Assembly (NCBI GenBank): GCA_019637195.1
Contig: JAHBWA010000011.1
Coordinates: forward strand, 44,500 to 108,499
Length of the DNA stretch: 64,000 bases
Source of the DNA: Labilithrix sp.
GTDB taxonomy: Bacteria > Myxococcota_A > Polyangia > Polyangiales > Polyangiaceae
Direction of reading: 5' to 3'
Notes under the pieces: generated by a model
The model's input: only the letters and a program-made list of their open reading frames with translations
Databases searched by the model: none
Told to the model about the DNA's origin: nothing
Shown here: one piece after another, positions 50,443-58,950 of the stretch
Layout of the letters: every line of letters starts with the position of its first letter
How positions within the stretch are numbered: the stretch's first letter is position 1
Made by a program: the position numbers and the translations under genes

Positions 50443-50448
50443 TACCAT
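50443..50448 (+). promoter_or_regulatory. candidate -10 box (TACCAT)
   Basis: TACCAT ends 9 bases before the ATG of the epimerase gene (50458). No Shine-Dalgarno sequence in between. Confidence 0.45.
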
Positions 50449-50457
50449 CTGTCGTCC

Positions 50458-51615
50458 ATGTCCGCTGGCTCAGCCAAGAAGCGTCGTGTCCTCTGCGTGT
50501 TCGGTACGCGCCCCGAGGCCATCAAGATGGCCCTTCTCTCGAAGGCGCTCCGCGCCCACCCCGACTTCGAGGCCGAGGTCTGCGTCACCGCGCAGCACCG
50601 GTCGATGCTCGATCAGGTCCTCGCGATCTTCGACGTGAAGCCGCGGTTCGACCTCGACCTGATGAAGGACAACCAGGGACTGGCCGACATCACCGCGCGG
50701 ATCGTGACCGGGATGACGACGGTGCTCCGCGACTTTCGCCCCGATTGGCTGCTCGTCCAGGGCGACACGACCACGGCGTTCGTCGCCGCGCTCGCGGCGT
50801 TCTACGAGAAGGTCTCCGTGGCGCACGTCGAGGCGGGCCTCCGCACCGGGTTCAAGTACTCCCCCTGGCCGGAGGAGATGAACCGACAGCTCGTCGGGCG
50901 GCTCGCGGACCTCCACCTGCCTCCGACCGAGCGCGCCAAGCAGGCCCTGCTCGCGGAGGGCATCGCCGAGAGGAGCGTCCACGTCACCGGCAACACCGTG
51001 GTCGACGCGCTGCTCTGGGTCTCGAAGAAGCTCGACGACGATCACGCCGCGCGGCAAGAGCTCGACGAGCGCTTCTCGTTCCTCGATCCGAAGCGTCGCC
51101 TCATCCTCATCACGGGCCACCGGCGCGAGAGCTTCGGCAAGCCGTTCGAGGACATGTGCAACGCGTTCGTCGACATCGTCCGGGCGCGCCCGGACGCCGA
51201 GATCGTCTACCCCGTGCACCTCAACCCGAACGTCCAGGCGCCCGTGAAGGCGATCCTCGCGGCCGCGCCCGAGGAGCTTCGGGGCCGCATCCACCTGATC
51301 GATCCGATCGAGTACTTGCCGTTCGTCTACCTGATGAAGCGCTGTCACTTCATCGTCACGGACTCCGGCGGCGTGCAGGAGGAGGCCCCCTCCCTCGCGA
51401 AGCCTTGCCTCGTCACGCGCAACGACACCGAGCGGCCCGAGGCCGTCGAGGCCGGGACCGCGAAGCTGATCGGCACGCAGCGCGAGCGCATCGTGACCGA
51501 GTCGCTGCGTCTCCTCGACGACGAGGCGCACTACCGCTCCATGAGCCGCGCCCACAATCCGTACGGGGACGGCAAGGCGAACGACCGCATCGTCCAGATC
51601 CTGGGCTCGCTATGA
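50458..51615 (+). CDS. wecB: UDP-GlcNAc 2-epimerase (non-hydrolysing)
   Basis: A 385-residue cytosolic enzyme that interconverts UDP-GlcNAc and UDP-ManNAc. ATG 50458 is chosen over an upstream frame start at 50440 as it follows the TACCAT box and leads directly into LCVFGTRPEAIKMA. Family motifs: SVAHVEAGLRTGFKYSPWPEEMNR, VHVTGNTVVDAL, ITGHRRESFGKPFEDMCNA, VYPVHLNPNVQAPV, and FIVTDSGGVQEEAPSL with NDTERPEAVEAGTAKLIG for UDP binding and catalysis. The product feeds ManNAc-type sugars into exopolysaccharide or cell-wall polymers. The WecG/TagA-type transferase gene starts 7 bases after its stop and would use the UDP-ManNAc. Confidence 0.95.
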   Translation: MSAGSAKKRRVLCVFGTRPEAIKMALLSKALRAHPDFEAEVCVTAQHRSMLDQVLAIFDVKPRFDLDLMKDNQGLADITARIVTGMTTVLRDFRPDWLLVQGDTTTAFVAALAAFYEKVSVAHVEAGLRTGFKYSPWPEEMNRQLVGRLADLHLPPTERAKQALLAEGIAERSVHVTGNTVVDALLWVSKKLDDDHAARQELDERFSFLDPKRRLILITGHRRESFGKPFEDMCNAFVDIVRARPDAEIVYPVHLNPNVQAPVKAILAAAPEELRGRIHLIDPIEYLPFVYLMKRCHFIVTDSGGVQEEAPSLAKPCLVTRNDTERPEAVEAGTAKLIGTQRERIVTESLRLLDDEAHYRSMSRAHNPYGDGKANDRIVQILGSL

Positions 51616-51622
51616 TGAGGGC

Positions 51623-52453
51623 ATGGCGCAACGCTCCGAGGTCAACAACGAACGAACCGTCCCGAAGCACGAGGGCGTCGGCCGGCGGATGAACGAGCGG
51701 ATCGATCTGCTCGGCTGTCCGTTCGACGCGATCACCGAGGACGACACCGTCGAGCTCGTCTTCGAGTGGAAGGGGGCGCGCGAGCGGAAGAGCCACCACA
51801 TCATCACGGTGAACGTGGCCATCTTGATGATGGCGAGGGACGACGCCAAGCTCGCCGGCGCCATCGAGCGAGCCGATCTCGTGGTCGTCGACGGCAAGCC
51901 GCTCGTCTGGACGTCGAGGTGGCTCGGCGCGCCGGTCCCCGAGAAGGTCTCCGGCGTCGACCTGATGCGCCGCCTCCTCGAGGCGGGCAACGAGCGCGGC
52001 CTCTCCGTGTTCCTCCTCGGCACGACGCAGGAGCGGCTCGACGCGCTCGAGCGGGTGATTCGCGCGAACTACCCGAACGTAACGATCGCCGGCACGCGCA
52101 ACGGCTACTTCAAGGTCCCCGACTACGCCGAGGTGACGAAGCAGATCCGCGAGGCGAAGGCGGATCTGCTCCTCGTCGGGATGCCCGCGCCGTTCAAGGA
52201 GATCTGGTGCGAAGAGCAGCGCGAGGCGCTCGCGACCCCGGCGATCCTCGGCGTCGGCGGGGCCTTCGACGTCATGGCCGGGTACGTCCCGCGGGCGCCG
52301 CGCCTGATGCAGGAGGCGGGGCTCGAGTGGGCCTGGCGCCTGGCGATGGAGCCGAAGAAGCTCTGGAAGCGCTACCTCGTCACCAACTCGGCGTTCCTCG
52401 CGTTGCTCGGCAGGACGCTCGCGACGCAGCGCTTCGCGCTCCGGCGACGCTGA
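51623..52453 (+). CDS. WecG/TagA/CpsF-family glycosyltransferase
   Basis: A 276-residue GT26-family enzyme. N-terminal extension of about 25 residues, then RIDLLGCPFDAITEDDTVEL, HHIITVNVAILMMARDDAKLA, the key DLVVVDGKPLVWTSRWLGAPVPEKVSGVDLM (Asp of the active site), VFLLGTTQERLDALERV, NGYFKVPD, LLVGMPAPFKEIWCEEQ and ILGVGGAFDVMAGYVPRAP. GT26 members move ManNAc or ManNAcA to a lipid-linked sugar, which fits the UDP-GlcNAc 2-epimerase gene 7 bases upstream. The last 30 residues (EWAWRLAMEPKKLWKRYLV) form the membrane-binding helix of the family. With the divergent GT-B gene it forms a small sugar-polymer locus. Confidence 0.93.
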   Translation: MAQRSEVNNERTVPKHEGVGRRMNERIDLLGCPFDAITEDDTVELVFEWKGARERKSHHIITVNVAILMMARDDAKLAGAIERADLVVVDGKPLVWTSRWLGAPVPEKVSGVDLMRRLLEAGNERGLSVFLLGTTQERLDALERVIRANYPNVTIAGTRNGYFKVPDYAEVTKQIREAKADLLLVGMPAPFKEIWCEEQREALATPAILGVGGAFDVMAGYVPRAPRLMQEAGLEWAWRLAMEPKKLWKRYLVTNSAFLALLGRTLATQRFALRRR

Positions 52454-52535
52454 GACGCCGGAGCGCGTGGGTCACTGGCGCTGAGGCGCGCGCGTCCGTC
52501 GGCGCGCCGAGACGCCGGAGCGCGTGGGTCGCTGG
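52452..52535. repeat. 27-base direct repeat
   Basis: A 27-base block at 52452-52478 recurs at 52509-52535 with one difference, overlapping the last bases of the transferase gene. It lies between convergent genes. Confidence 0.75.
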
Positions 52536-52548
52536 CCGCGGGCCCTCG

Positions 52549-52908
52549 TCAGCGTGGCTTCGCCGGCAGCGGCTTCGGAGCGACCTTGATCGTGTCGTCG
52601 CTCGTGCCGGCCTTCGCGGGCGCGGCAGGCCGGATGCTGTCGTCCGGCACGCTCCCCTTCGCGGGCGCCGCCGGCCGGACGCCGTCGTCGGCCGTACCGA
52701 CACGCGCAGGCGCGACCGGCTTGATGCTGTCGTCCGGCACGCCCACCTTCGCGGGCCCGACCGGCTTGGTGCTGTCGTCCGGCACGCCCACCTTCGCAGG
52801 CGCGGCGGGCGCGCGGAGCTGGTTGGTCTTCGCGGCGTCGCCGACGCGCGCGTCGTCGCACCCCACGAGGAGGAGGACGACCGCGGCGAGGGAGAGGAGC
52901 TTCGGCAT
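52549..52908 (-). CDS. small lipoprotein of five 15-residue PDDS repeats
   Basis: A 119-residue protein. A lipoprotein signal (LLSLAAVVLLLVGC) is followed by a short spacer and then five copies of a 15-residue unit with the pattern [A/G]P-A-[K/R]-x-G-x-x-DD-[S/G/T]-x-[K/R]-[P/V]-[V/A]. The DNA for the repeats (about 52570-52810) is itself repeated every 45 bases, so copy number may vary between strains. The last residues are VAPKPLPAKPR. No known family. A rigid Pro/Ala/Lys rod on the cell surface with two Asp per turn could bind cations or a wall polymer. It is downstream of, and convergent with, the sugar-polymer genes. Confidence 0.75.
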   Translation of the reverse strand: MPKLLSLAAVVLLLVGCDDARVGDAAKTNQLRAPAAPAKVGVPDDSTKPVGPAKVGVPDDSIKPVAPARVGTADDGVRPAAPAKGSVPDDSIRPAAPAKAGTSDDTIKVAPKPLPAKPR

Positions 52909-53070
52909 GCCAGGGTTGGACGAAGGAGCCGGCGAACCGACGTGTCGCCCGTTCGTGCGACACGCCGGCGGCGCGCGCTTCATCGCGCGCTTCGTCCCGA
53001 AGGTGCCACGGCGCCGGTAGCGCGCCCAGCGGAATCCGGGAGCGCCGCGAGCGCACACCCTGCGACTGGG

Positions 53071-53460
53071 TCAGAGGACGAGGCGGCTGAGGATGACGAG
53101 CGTCGCGCCGAGGCCAACGACGTGCGCCAGGCTCCGAACCCCCTTCACCCCGCCGATGTAGAGGAGGCCGTGGAGCGCGCGGGCGACGACGTAGACGATC
53201 GCCGCGATCGCGCTCACGCGGTCGCTCTCGTGCGCGAGGTGCACGACGACGACCGCGGTGAGGAACAGCGGAAAGTTCTCCTTGTGATTCGAGAGCGCGC
53301 GGCCGGCGCGCTCGACCCACGCCGGGACCTCGGGCTCCGCCTCCCGATTCCCCGCGTTCCACGCCACCCCGCCCGCGCGGGTCTTCCCCTGGATCTCGAT
53401 CGTGACGAGCGCGAGGCCCCAGAGGGCGTTGACGACGAGACAGGCAAGATCGACGGTCAT
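53071..53460 (-). CDS. MAPEG-family membrane protein
   Basis: A 129-residue protein with four membrane segments, as in the MAPEG (membrane-associated eicosanoid/glutathione) family: LACLVVNALWGLALVTIE, the loop RAGGVAWNAGNREAEPEVPAW, ERAGRALSNHKENFPLFLTAVVVVHLAHES with the E-R-A-x-R-A-x-x-N-x-x-E-N family signature, and VSAIAAIVYVVARALHGLLY. The start ATG 53460 has AGGA about 7 bases upstream. Bacterial members are small-molecule-binding or glutathione-related, mostly untested. The substrate is unknown. It stands alone; the 289-base gap beyond its start contains no gene I can support. Confidence 0.87.
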   Translation of the reverse strand: MTVDLACLVVNALWGLALVTIEIQGKTRAGGVAWNAGNREAEPEVPAWVERAGRALSNHKENFPLFLTAVVVVHLAHESDRVSAIAAIVYVVARALHGLLYIGGVKGVRSLAHVVGLGATLVILSRLVL

Positions 53461-53749
53461 GGGTGGTCCTCGCGGGGCATCATGCCAGCGTCGCCAGCCG
53501 TTGCCGAGCTGCAAGGAGCGTACGCCCATCGCCGCGGTGAACGACGACGGCAGGAGCGCGACGGACGGAATGTCGACGGTGCGCTCCGGCTCCACGTGCG
53601 CGCGGGGATCTTCGCCGGGAGCCCCTCTGCCGGGGACGTCGTCCAGAAGCGCGCCGTCCTCCCGCGACCGCTCTCCGGACGGAAACGACTCCTCGACGGG
53701 CTCGCGCCGCCGCCTCGTATCCGCGCGAACTGTGGCAAGATCCGGGGCC

Positions 53750-53986
53750 GTGAGCAGCAACGTCGTCAACCTGAACCGGTTCCGCAAGAAGAAGCAGCGA
53801 GAAGACAAAGCCAAGCGGGCCGAGATCAACCGAGTCCGACACGGACGAACGCAGGCCGAAAAGGATCGTGAGCGCATGGACCGCGAGCGAGCGGCGCGCC
53901 TCATCGACGGCAAGCGCCTCGAGCGCGGTCCCGAGGAGGGTCCGAGTGACGGCGTGGCTCGCCGAGAACGATCGGACGAGGTCTGA
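53750..53986 (+). CDS. DUF4169-like small basic protein
   Basis: A 78-residue protein from GTG 53750, which has CAAGAT 8 bases upstream. It begins NVVNLNRFRKKKQREDKAKR, continues with AEINRVRHGRTQAEKDRERM and is rich in Arg/Lys/Glu, as in the DUF4169 family of short proteins in proteobacteria. It is probably a helical, nucleic-acid-binding or ribosome-related protein, but no function has been shown. The next gene starts 3 bases after its stop. Its small size and charged composition make start choice uncertain, although the NLNRFRKK stretch is conserved near the N-terminus of the family. The gene is too short for confident assignment beyond that. Confidence 0.7.
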   Translation: MSSNVVNLNRFRKKKQREDKAKRAEINRVRHGRTQAEKDRERMDRERAARLIDGKRLERGPEEGPSDGVARRERSDEV

Positions 53987-53989
53987 GAC

Positions 53990-54388
53990 ATGAGCGACGA
54001 CCGAGCGATCCGCGACGTCATCGAGCGGTGGATGGACGCGACCCGTCGCGGGGACACGGCGTCGGTCCTCGACTTGATGACGGACGACGTGATCTTCCTT
54101 GCGCCCGGTCGCGAGCCGTTCGGCAAGGAGGTCTTCCGCGTGGCCTCAGCCGCCATGACAGGCATGACCATCGACGGCGACCATCACATCGAGGAGCTCC
54201 ACGTCATCGGAGATCACGCCTACGTGCGCAGCCGCATCACGGTGACGGTGACGATGCCGGACGAGAAGGTGCTCCGTCACGGGGGGCACGGCCTCTCGAT
54301 CTTCCGCAAGGACGACCGGGGCTGGAGGCTCGCGCGGGACGCCAACCTGGTCGCCGTGACGGGCTCGAGCCAACCGTCCGCCTCGTAG
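53990..54388 (+). CDS. SnoaL/SgcJ-like (NTF2-fold) protein
   Basis: A 132-residue NTF2-fold protein. Seen: IRDVIERWMDATRRGDTASV and LDLMTDDVIFLAPGREPFGK, with a strand and loop HHIEELHVIGDHAYVRSRITVTV and the closing HGGHGLSIFRKDDRGWRLARDANL. This is the DUF4440/SgcJ-EcaC type of small-molecule-binding domain. Members act as isomerases, hydrolases or simple binding proteins; active-site residues are not clear from sequence. It is cytosolic, of usual length and follows the DUF4169-like gene with a 3-base gap, so they are probably co-transcribed. A TACCGT box lies 44 bases after its stop and probably belongs to the next gene. Confidence 0.85.
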   Translation: MSDDRAIRDVIERWMDATRRGDTASVLDLMTDDVIFLAPGREPFGKEVFRVASAAMTGMTIDGDHHIEELHVIGDHAYVRSRITVTVTMPDEKVLRHGGHGLSIFRKDDRGWRLARDANLVAVTGSSQPSAS

Positions 54389-54532
54389 CTGGCTCACTGG
54401 CACAGGTCGCGCTGGCGCTCGCGCGGCCGTTTACCGTAGAACGGCAGAACCCATGCGGCTCGCTCCATCGCGGATCGGCACGGCTCGATGTCGCGCCGGA
54501 GCGCGCGGCGGCGCGCGCGTCGAGCTTCGACG

Positions 54533-56461
54533 ATGACGCCTCGTCACCGCGCTCTCGTCCTCGTCGCCGCCGTCGGTCTCGTCACCGCCGGCGCGACCCT
54601 GCTCTCCCGGCGCCACGCGGCGCGCGATCCGGTCGACGTCGTCGACGCGTCGCCGCCGTCGTTCGCGCACTCGTTCACGCCCGGACGGCGACTCACGTAC
54701 GACGTCGACTACCGATCGGAGGCGCTGGTCGAGAGCACGCTCGAGCGCCCTTCGCTCGGCGAGAACGCGCCTCGACGCGACGGGGTGCTGACCCTCTCGT
54801 CGACCTTCGCCGGGACGTTGACGACCACCGTGCTGGAGCGTCGCCCCGACGGGTCGGCGCGCGTGCTCGCGACGCTCCGCGACCTCGAGGTCAGCGTGCT
54901 GCTCGCCGACCGCGCGCTCCCCCTCCCCGACGCGACGTTCGCTCCGCTCGCGCGCGGGTTCTTCGTGGAGTACGGGCCGGCCGGCGACGTGCGCGGCCTC
55001 GCGATCGAGCCCGACGCGCATCCGATCGCGAGCCGGCTCGCGGCGCAGCTCGTCACGTTCCTCCAGCTGGAGGCGGCGCCCGGCCACGGCGCGACGTGGG
55101 AGACCGACGAGACCGATCCGCTCGGCGGGCTCCACGCGCGCTACTCGCTCGTCGACGATCCGCCGTCACGCGACGGCGGGCAGCTCATCCAAAAGATCGT
55201 CGCGCGCCGGATCGCGCCGCGGACGACCGGCGCGCTCGGACGCTTGATCGCGGCGGGAGGGACGACCGGCGCCGCGACGCTCGCCTACGAGGTCTTGCCC
55301 GCGGAGGGGATCCTCGTCGAGGCGGCGGGAGCGCTGACGACGGAGCAGATCATCGGTGACCTCCGGGTGGGGAGCGACGACAGCACGCTGGTCGTCCGCC
55401 TCACCGCCGACGAGCGCGTCGCCGCCCCGCTCCTCCGCGAAGAGGCGGAGGAGCGCGCCGCCGCGCTCGGCGACCTCCGCCCGCTCGATCCCACGGAGCT
55501 CCGCGCGATCGAGCGACGGCGCGAGAACGAGGCGCTCCTCGCGCGTGTCGACCTCACCGCCGTGGTCGCGGACGCGCGCGCGCACCCGCCGCCTCCGCAG
55601 AGCCGAGACGCGGCGACGTACGCGCGGATCCTGTCCGCCGCCGTCGAGGCCTCCCCCGAGGGCCGCGCGCACCTCGAGAAGGCGATGCTCGAGCCCGCGA
55701 TCGACGAGCGCGCGTTCGTCCCGCTGGCGCGCGCGTTCGGCGAGGACGGCTCCGCCGGAGCGCAGGCCGCGCTGGCGCGCGTGGTGAACGGCCGGCCGAA
55801 GGCCGATCCTGGCCGCGAGGTCGCGCTCTTCGCGCTCGGGCGCGCCGACGCCCCCACCGGCGCGACCGTCGCGCTGCTCGAGACGCTCTCGGGAGCCGCC
55901 GACGATCCCCACGCCTTCGCCGCGCTGCTCGCGCTCGGACGCGCCGCAGGGCAGCTCGCGGCGACGGAGCCGGCGCAGGGGACGCCGGTGCTCGACCGGC
56001 TCCTCGCGCGGGCGGCAAACGCCCCCGACGACGCCACGCGCGCGCGGGTGCTGGAGGCCGTCGGCAACGCCGGCTCACCGCGGGTCGAGCCGGACCTCGC
56101 CCGCTGGAGCGCGCCCGGCGCCGCGCCCCCGGTCCGACGCGCGGCGATCGGCGCGTATCGGCTGATCCCGACGGCGACCGCGCGCGCCGCGCTCCTCGCC
56201 GCGCTCGGTGGGGACGCCGATCCGTCCGTGCGCTCCGCCGCGCTCGAGGCGGTGCTCCTGCGCAGGCCCGACGACGGCATCGCAGACGCCGTCGCGGACC
56301 GGCTCGAGCACGATCCCGAGGAGTCCGTGAAGAAGCCCGCCGCGTCGCGCCTCATCTCCCTGTGCCGCCGCGTGGAGCGCGCGTGCACCCACGTCGAGCG
56401 GCTCCGGACGACGGGCGACGCGTGGACCCGTCACGAGCTGGCGCGCTTCGACCATCCGTGA
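54533..56461 (+). CDS. vitellogenin-N-like / HEAT-repeat secreted protein
   Basis: A 642-residue protein from ATG 54533 (ATG 54488 is possible). It starts with a signal/anchor (RALVLVAAVGLVTAGATLL). Residues about 40-270 resemble the N-terminal beta-barrel of vitellogenin-type lipid carriers (FTPGRRLTYDVDYRSEALVE, VSVLLADRALPLPD, RLAAQLVTFLQLEAAPGHG). From about 340 to the end there are helical HEAT-like repeats with Ala/Leu-rich pairs (LARAFGEDGSAGAQAALARV, VALFALGRADAPTGATVALLET, ARAALLAALGGDADPSVRSAALEAVL). Such a mix suggests lipid or protein binding in the periplasm. A TACCGT box at 54432 may be its promoter. The next large secreted protein starts 113 bases later. Confidence 0.7.
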   Translation: MTPRHRALVLVAAVGLVTAGATLLSRRHAARDPVDVVDASPPSFAHSFTPGRRLTYDVDYRSEALVESTLERPSLGENAPRRDGVLTLSSTFAGTLTTTVLERRPDGSARVLATLRDLEVSVLLADRALPLPDATFAPLARGFFVEYGPAGDVRGLAIEPDAHPIASRLAAQLVTFLQLEAAPGHGATWETDETDPLGGLHARYSLVDDPPSRDGGQLIQKIVARRIAPRTTGALGRLIAAGGTTGAATLAYEVLPAEGILVEAAGALTTEQIIGDLRVGSDDSTLVVRLTADERVAAPLLREEAEERAAALGDLRPLDPTELRAIERRRENEALLARVDLTAVVADARAHPPPPQSRDAATYARILSAAVEASPEGRAHLEKAMLEPAIDERAFVPLARAFGEDGSAGAQAALARVVNGRPKADPGREVALFALGRADAPTGATVALLETLSGAADDPHAFAALLALGRAAGQLAATEPAQGTPVLDRLLARAANAPDDATRARVLEAVGNAGSPRVEPDLARWSAPGAAPPVRRAAIGAYRLIPTATARAALLAALGGDADPSVRSAALEAVLLRRPDDGIADAVADRLEHDPEESVKKPAASRLISLCRRVERACTHVERLRTTGDAWTRHELARFDHP

Positions 56462-56574
56462 TCGGACAATTCCGTTGTGCCGGAGTGAATAGACGCCGAC
56501 AATCCCGGTCGAACGATCTCCGGGGGCTTCTTCGGCGGTCAACGTCGACGCACGAGCGTCAGAACAGGAAGCGG

Positions 56575-58854
56575 ATGGGCGCGAGGGGTTGGTCGGTTCG
56601 GCGGCTCGGACGCTTCACCATCGCGAGCGTCCTCGCGACCTCCGTCGTCGGCGCGAGCGCCGCGCTCGCGCAGCCGCGGCTCCCGGCCGGTTCCCCGACC
56701 ACCGTGCCGAGGGCGCCCTCGGCTCCCCCGGCGGTCGTGCCGACGCCCGCCGCGGCGCCGGGCGGCGCGGTGGCGATGCCGAGGAACCCCGTCGCGCCGG
56801 GCACGGTGATCCGCGCGAACGCGCTCCAGACGAGGAAGGCGCTCATCGCCCCGGCGAGGCCGACCCCCGCGGTCGCGATGGTCGTGGCGCGTCAGGCGAA
56901 GCACGCGGCCTTCGACGAGCGGAAGACGCTCCGACCCATCCCGCGGCGCGGAGGGCCGATCCAGCCGCCGGCGCTCCCCGCGACGCTCGGCGCGGGCGGC
57001 CCGGCGCTCAAGGCCGGCGCTCAGGTCGTCGTCGACACCGACGGCCGGAAGGTCCCGGCGGCGGCCTACCAGGCCGACACGTACACGCTGGAGGACTACC
57101 TCAACACCCGCGGCGTGACCCAGCGCACGAAGGAGAGCGTGGGGCGCCAGACGCGCAACCTCAAGCGGCAGATCGCGCGCGCGCAGCTCCCGACCGCCGA
57201 CGCGAACACGCTCCGGCCGACGAACGTCCCGGCGCTCCGCGGCAAGCCCGCCGTGCTCCCGATCGCGCGCGCGCAGACGCTGTCGCAGGCGAGCGCGACG
57301 CTCTGGGAGTCGGGCGACTCGGTGACGCTCGACGAGTACCCGTCGAAGAACGAAAAGCGCCGTCCTCCCCCGATCCGCCAGCCGCCACCGCCTCCGCCGC
57401 CCGAGGAGATCGACCGGCCGGACGCGACCACGACCTGGTACTACAAGTCCGGGGGCGAGGTCGGCCTCGACCTGGACGCCGACGCCACGTTCTCGGCGGG
57501 CAAGAGCCGCCGAAAGGCGCGCGCCACGATGGGGATCCGCGGCTACGCGGCCGGCATCGATTTTCCGCTCTTCGCGATCGACGGCGAGATCCAGAACAAC
57601 GCCGAGCACACGTACGACAAGGCCAAGAAGACGTTCGGCAAGGGCGCCGGCGGCCACACGAAGGGCGGCTCGCTCACGATCATGGGGATCGGCGCGCCCA
57701 CGTTCCCGAAGCTCGAGGGCTTCGAGAGCGGCCCCTCGTGGGCAAAGGGCGACAGCTGGACCGTCTCGGGCGCCGTGCCGGTCGGACCGTTCCTCGCCGA
57801 GTTCAGCTTCACGCTCGCGTACGAGGTCGGCGGCTACGCGCGGCTCGGCATCGAGGCCGACGGTCTGGGGGTCACGGCGGAGGTCGGACCCACGTTCGGC
57901 GCCTACGCGGAGCTCACCGCGGGCATCGGCATGGTCGGCTTCAGCGTCGGCGTCGGCGGGCACGTCGCGCTGCTCGGGAACCGCGACGCGAGCGGCCCGG
58001 CGTCCTTCACGCGCCGCTCCGTCTCGCGCTACGAGGACAGCGGCGCGAAGCAGCGCATGACCGCCAGCATCGAGTCGAACGTGTGGGCGCTCTCCGGCTA
58101 CCTGTTCGCGTTCGTCGACACGTGGTGGGATCGCTACGACACGGAGCTCTTCGACTGGGACGGCATCAAGCTCGGCGCCAGCGACGTCTCCTCCGGCGTG
58201 ACCGACATCCTGTGGGGCACGTTCCAGGAGCCCGACTACGGCCCGCTCAAGGAGTTCCGTGCCTTCGCCTGCCGCACCAAGACCGCGAAGACCGCCCACA
58301 ACTTCCCGCACGACTGGGTCGTGACGACGCGCACCAAGGCCGAGATGCTCGCAGGCGGCTGCGAGCTCGCGGCCGTGAAGAACGACCTCTACTTCGGCAA
58401 GCTCGCGTCGAAGTGGAACCCCGACACCGTGCCGATCGCCGAGTGCCGCGCCGAGACCGCCTGGATGGAGGGGCCGACGGGCGCGCAAGGCATGGTCCTC
58501 GTCAACGCCCAGCTCCAGCCGGGCGCGCCGTTCATCACGAACGAGTACCTGAAGGCCGTGTGGCGAGACTGGAAGACAGCGCCGAGCGAGGCCGAGCTCC
58601 TGAAGGAGGCGAAGGCGGAGTGCGAAGCCGTCCGCGTCGGCTCCGGCCAGCGCCTCACGCTCGTTCGCATCGGCGGCTACGCATGGAAGACGAAGGGCGA
58701 CGTCCTGCTCGACTGGAAGACGAAGGCGACGACGTCGACCATCGAGGTCCACCGCTGCACCGGCAACGGCTACGACTGGTGGGTGCAGACCGACAAGTCC
58801 GTGTGCCCGGGCGGCTACCCGAACGGCCCGACGAACTTCTACATCGCGAAGTAG
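56575..58854 (+). CDS. large secreted protein of unknown function
   Basis: A 759-residue protein with AGGAA 6 bases before its ATG. A Sec-type signal (RFTIASVLATSVVGASAALA) is followed by a Pro/Ala-rich part to about residue 150, a charged region with YTLEDYLNTRGVTQRTKESVG, and a Pro-rich segment (RPPPIRQPPPPPPPEE). From about 280, beta-rich repeats with many Gly/Tyr (EVGLDLDADATFSAGK, YEVGGYARLGIEADGLGVTA) continue to about 520. The last 200 residues carry Cys/Trp pairs and ITNEYLKAVWRDWKTAPSE. No known family. It may be an extracellular matrix or sheath protein. It follows the HEAT-repeat gene in the same direction, so the two may be functionally paired. Confidence 0.65.
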   Translation: MGARGWSVRRLGRFTIASVLATSVVGASAALAQPRLPAGSPTTVPRAPSAPPAVVPTPAAAPGGAVAMPRNPVAPGTVIRANALQTRKALIAPARPTPAVAMVVARQAKHAAFDERKTLRPIPRRGGPIQPPALPATLGAGGPALKAGAQVVVDTDGRKVPAAAYQADTYTLEDYLNTRGVTQRTKESVGRQTRNLKRQIARAQLPTADANTLRPTNVPALRGKPAVLPIARAQTLSQASATLWESGDSVTLDEYPSKNEKRRPPPIRQPPPPPPPEEIDRPDATTTWYYKSGGEVGLDLDADATFSAGKSRRKARATMGIRGYAAGIDFPLFAIDGEIQNNAEHTYDKAKKTFGKGAGGHTKGGSLTIMGIGAPTFPKLEGFESGPSWAKGDSWTVSGAVPVGPFLAEFSFTLAYEVGGYARLGIEADGLGVTAEVGPTFGAYAELTAGIGMVGFSVGVGGHVALLGNRDASGPASFTRRSVSRYEDSGAKQRMTASIESNVWALSGYLFAFVDTWWDRYDTELFDWDGIKLGASDVSSGVTDILWGTFQEPDYGPLKEFRAFACRTKTAKTAHNFPHDWVVTTRTKAEMLAGGCELAAVKNDLYFGKLASKWNPDTVPIAECRAETAWMEGPTGAQGMVLVNAQLQPGAPFITNEYLKAVWRDWKTAPSEAELLKEAKAECEAVRVGSGQRLTLVRIGGYAWKTKGDVLLDWKTKATTSTIEVHRCTGNGYDWWVQTDKSVCPGGYPNGPTNFYIAK

Positions 58855-58950
58855 CCGGCGCCGCGCGCCTGACGGAGGCGGGGGCCACCGGCAGCGCTGT
58901 GCGCGGCCGCCGGCAGCGGTGCGCGCGCAGCGCTGCCCGGGCCATGGAAC

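Noticed and set aside
52570..52810. Regular 45-base repeats that could suggest a CRISPR array
   Set aside because: The repeats keep a reading frame of 15-residue units inside a lipoprotein gene and have no spacers or cas genes.
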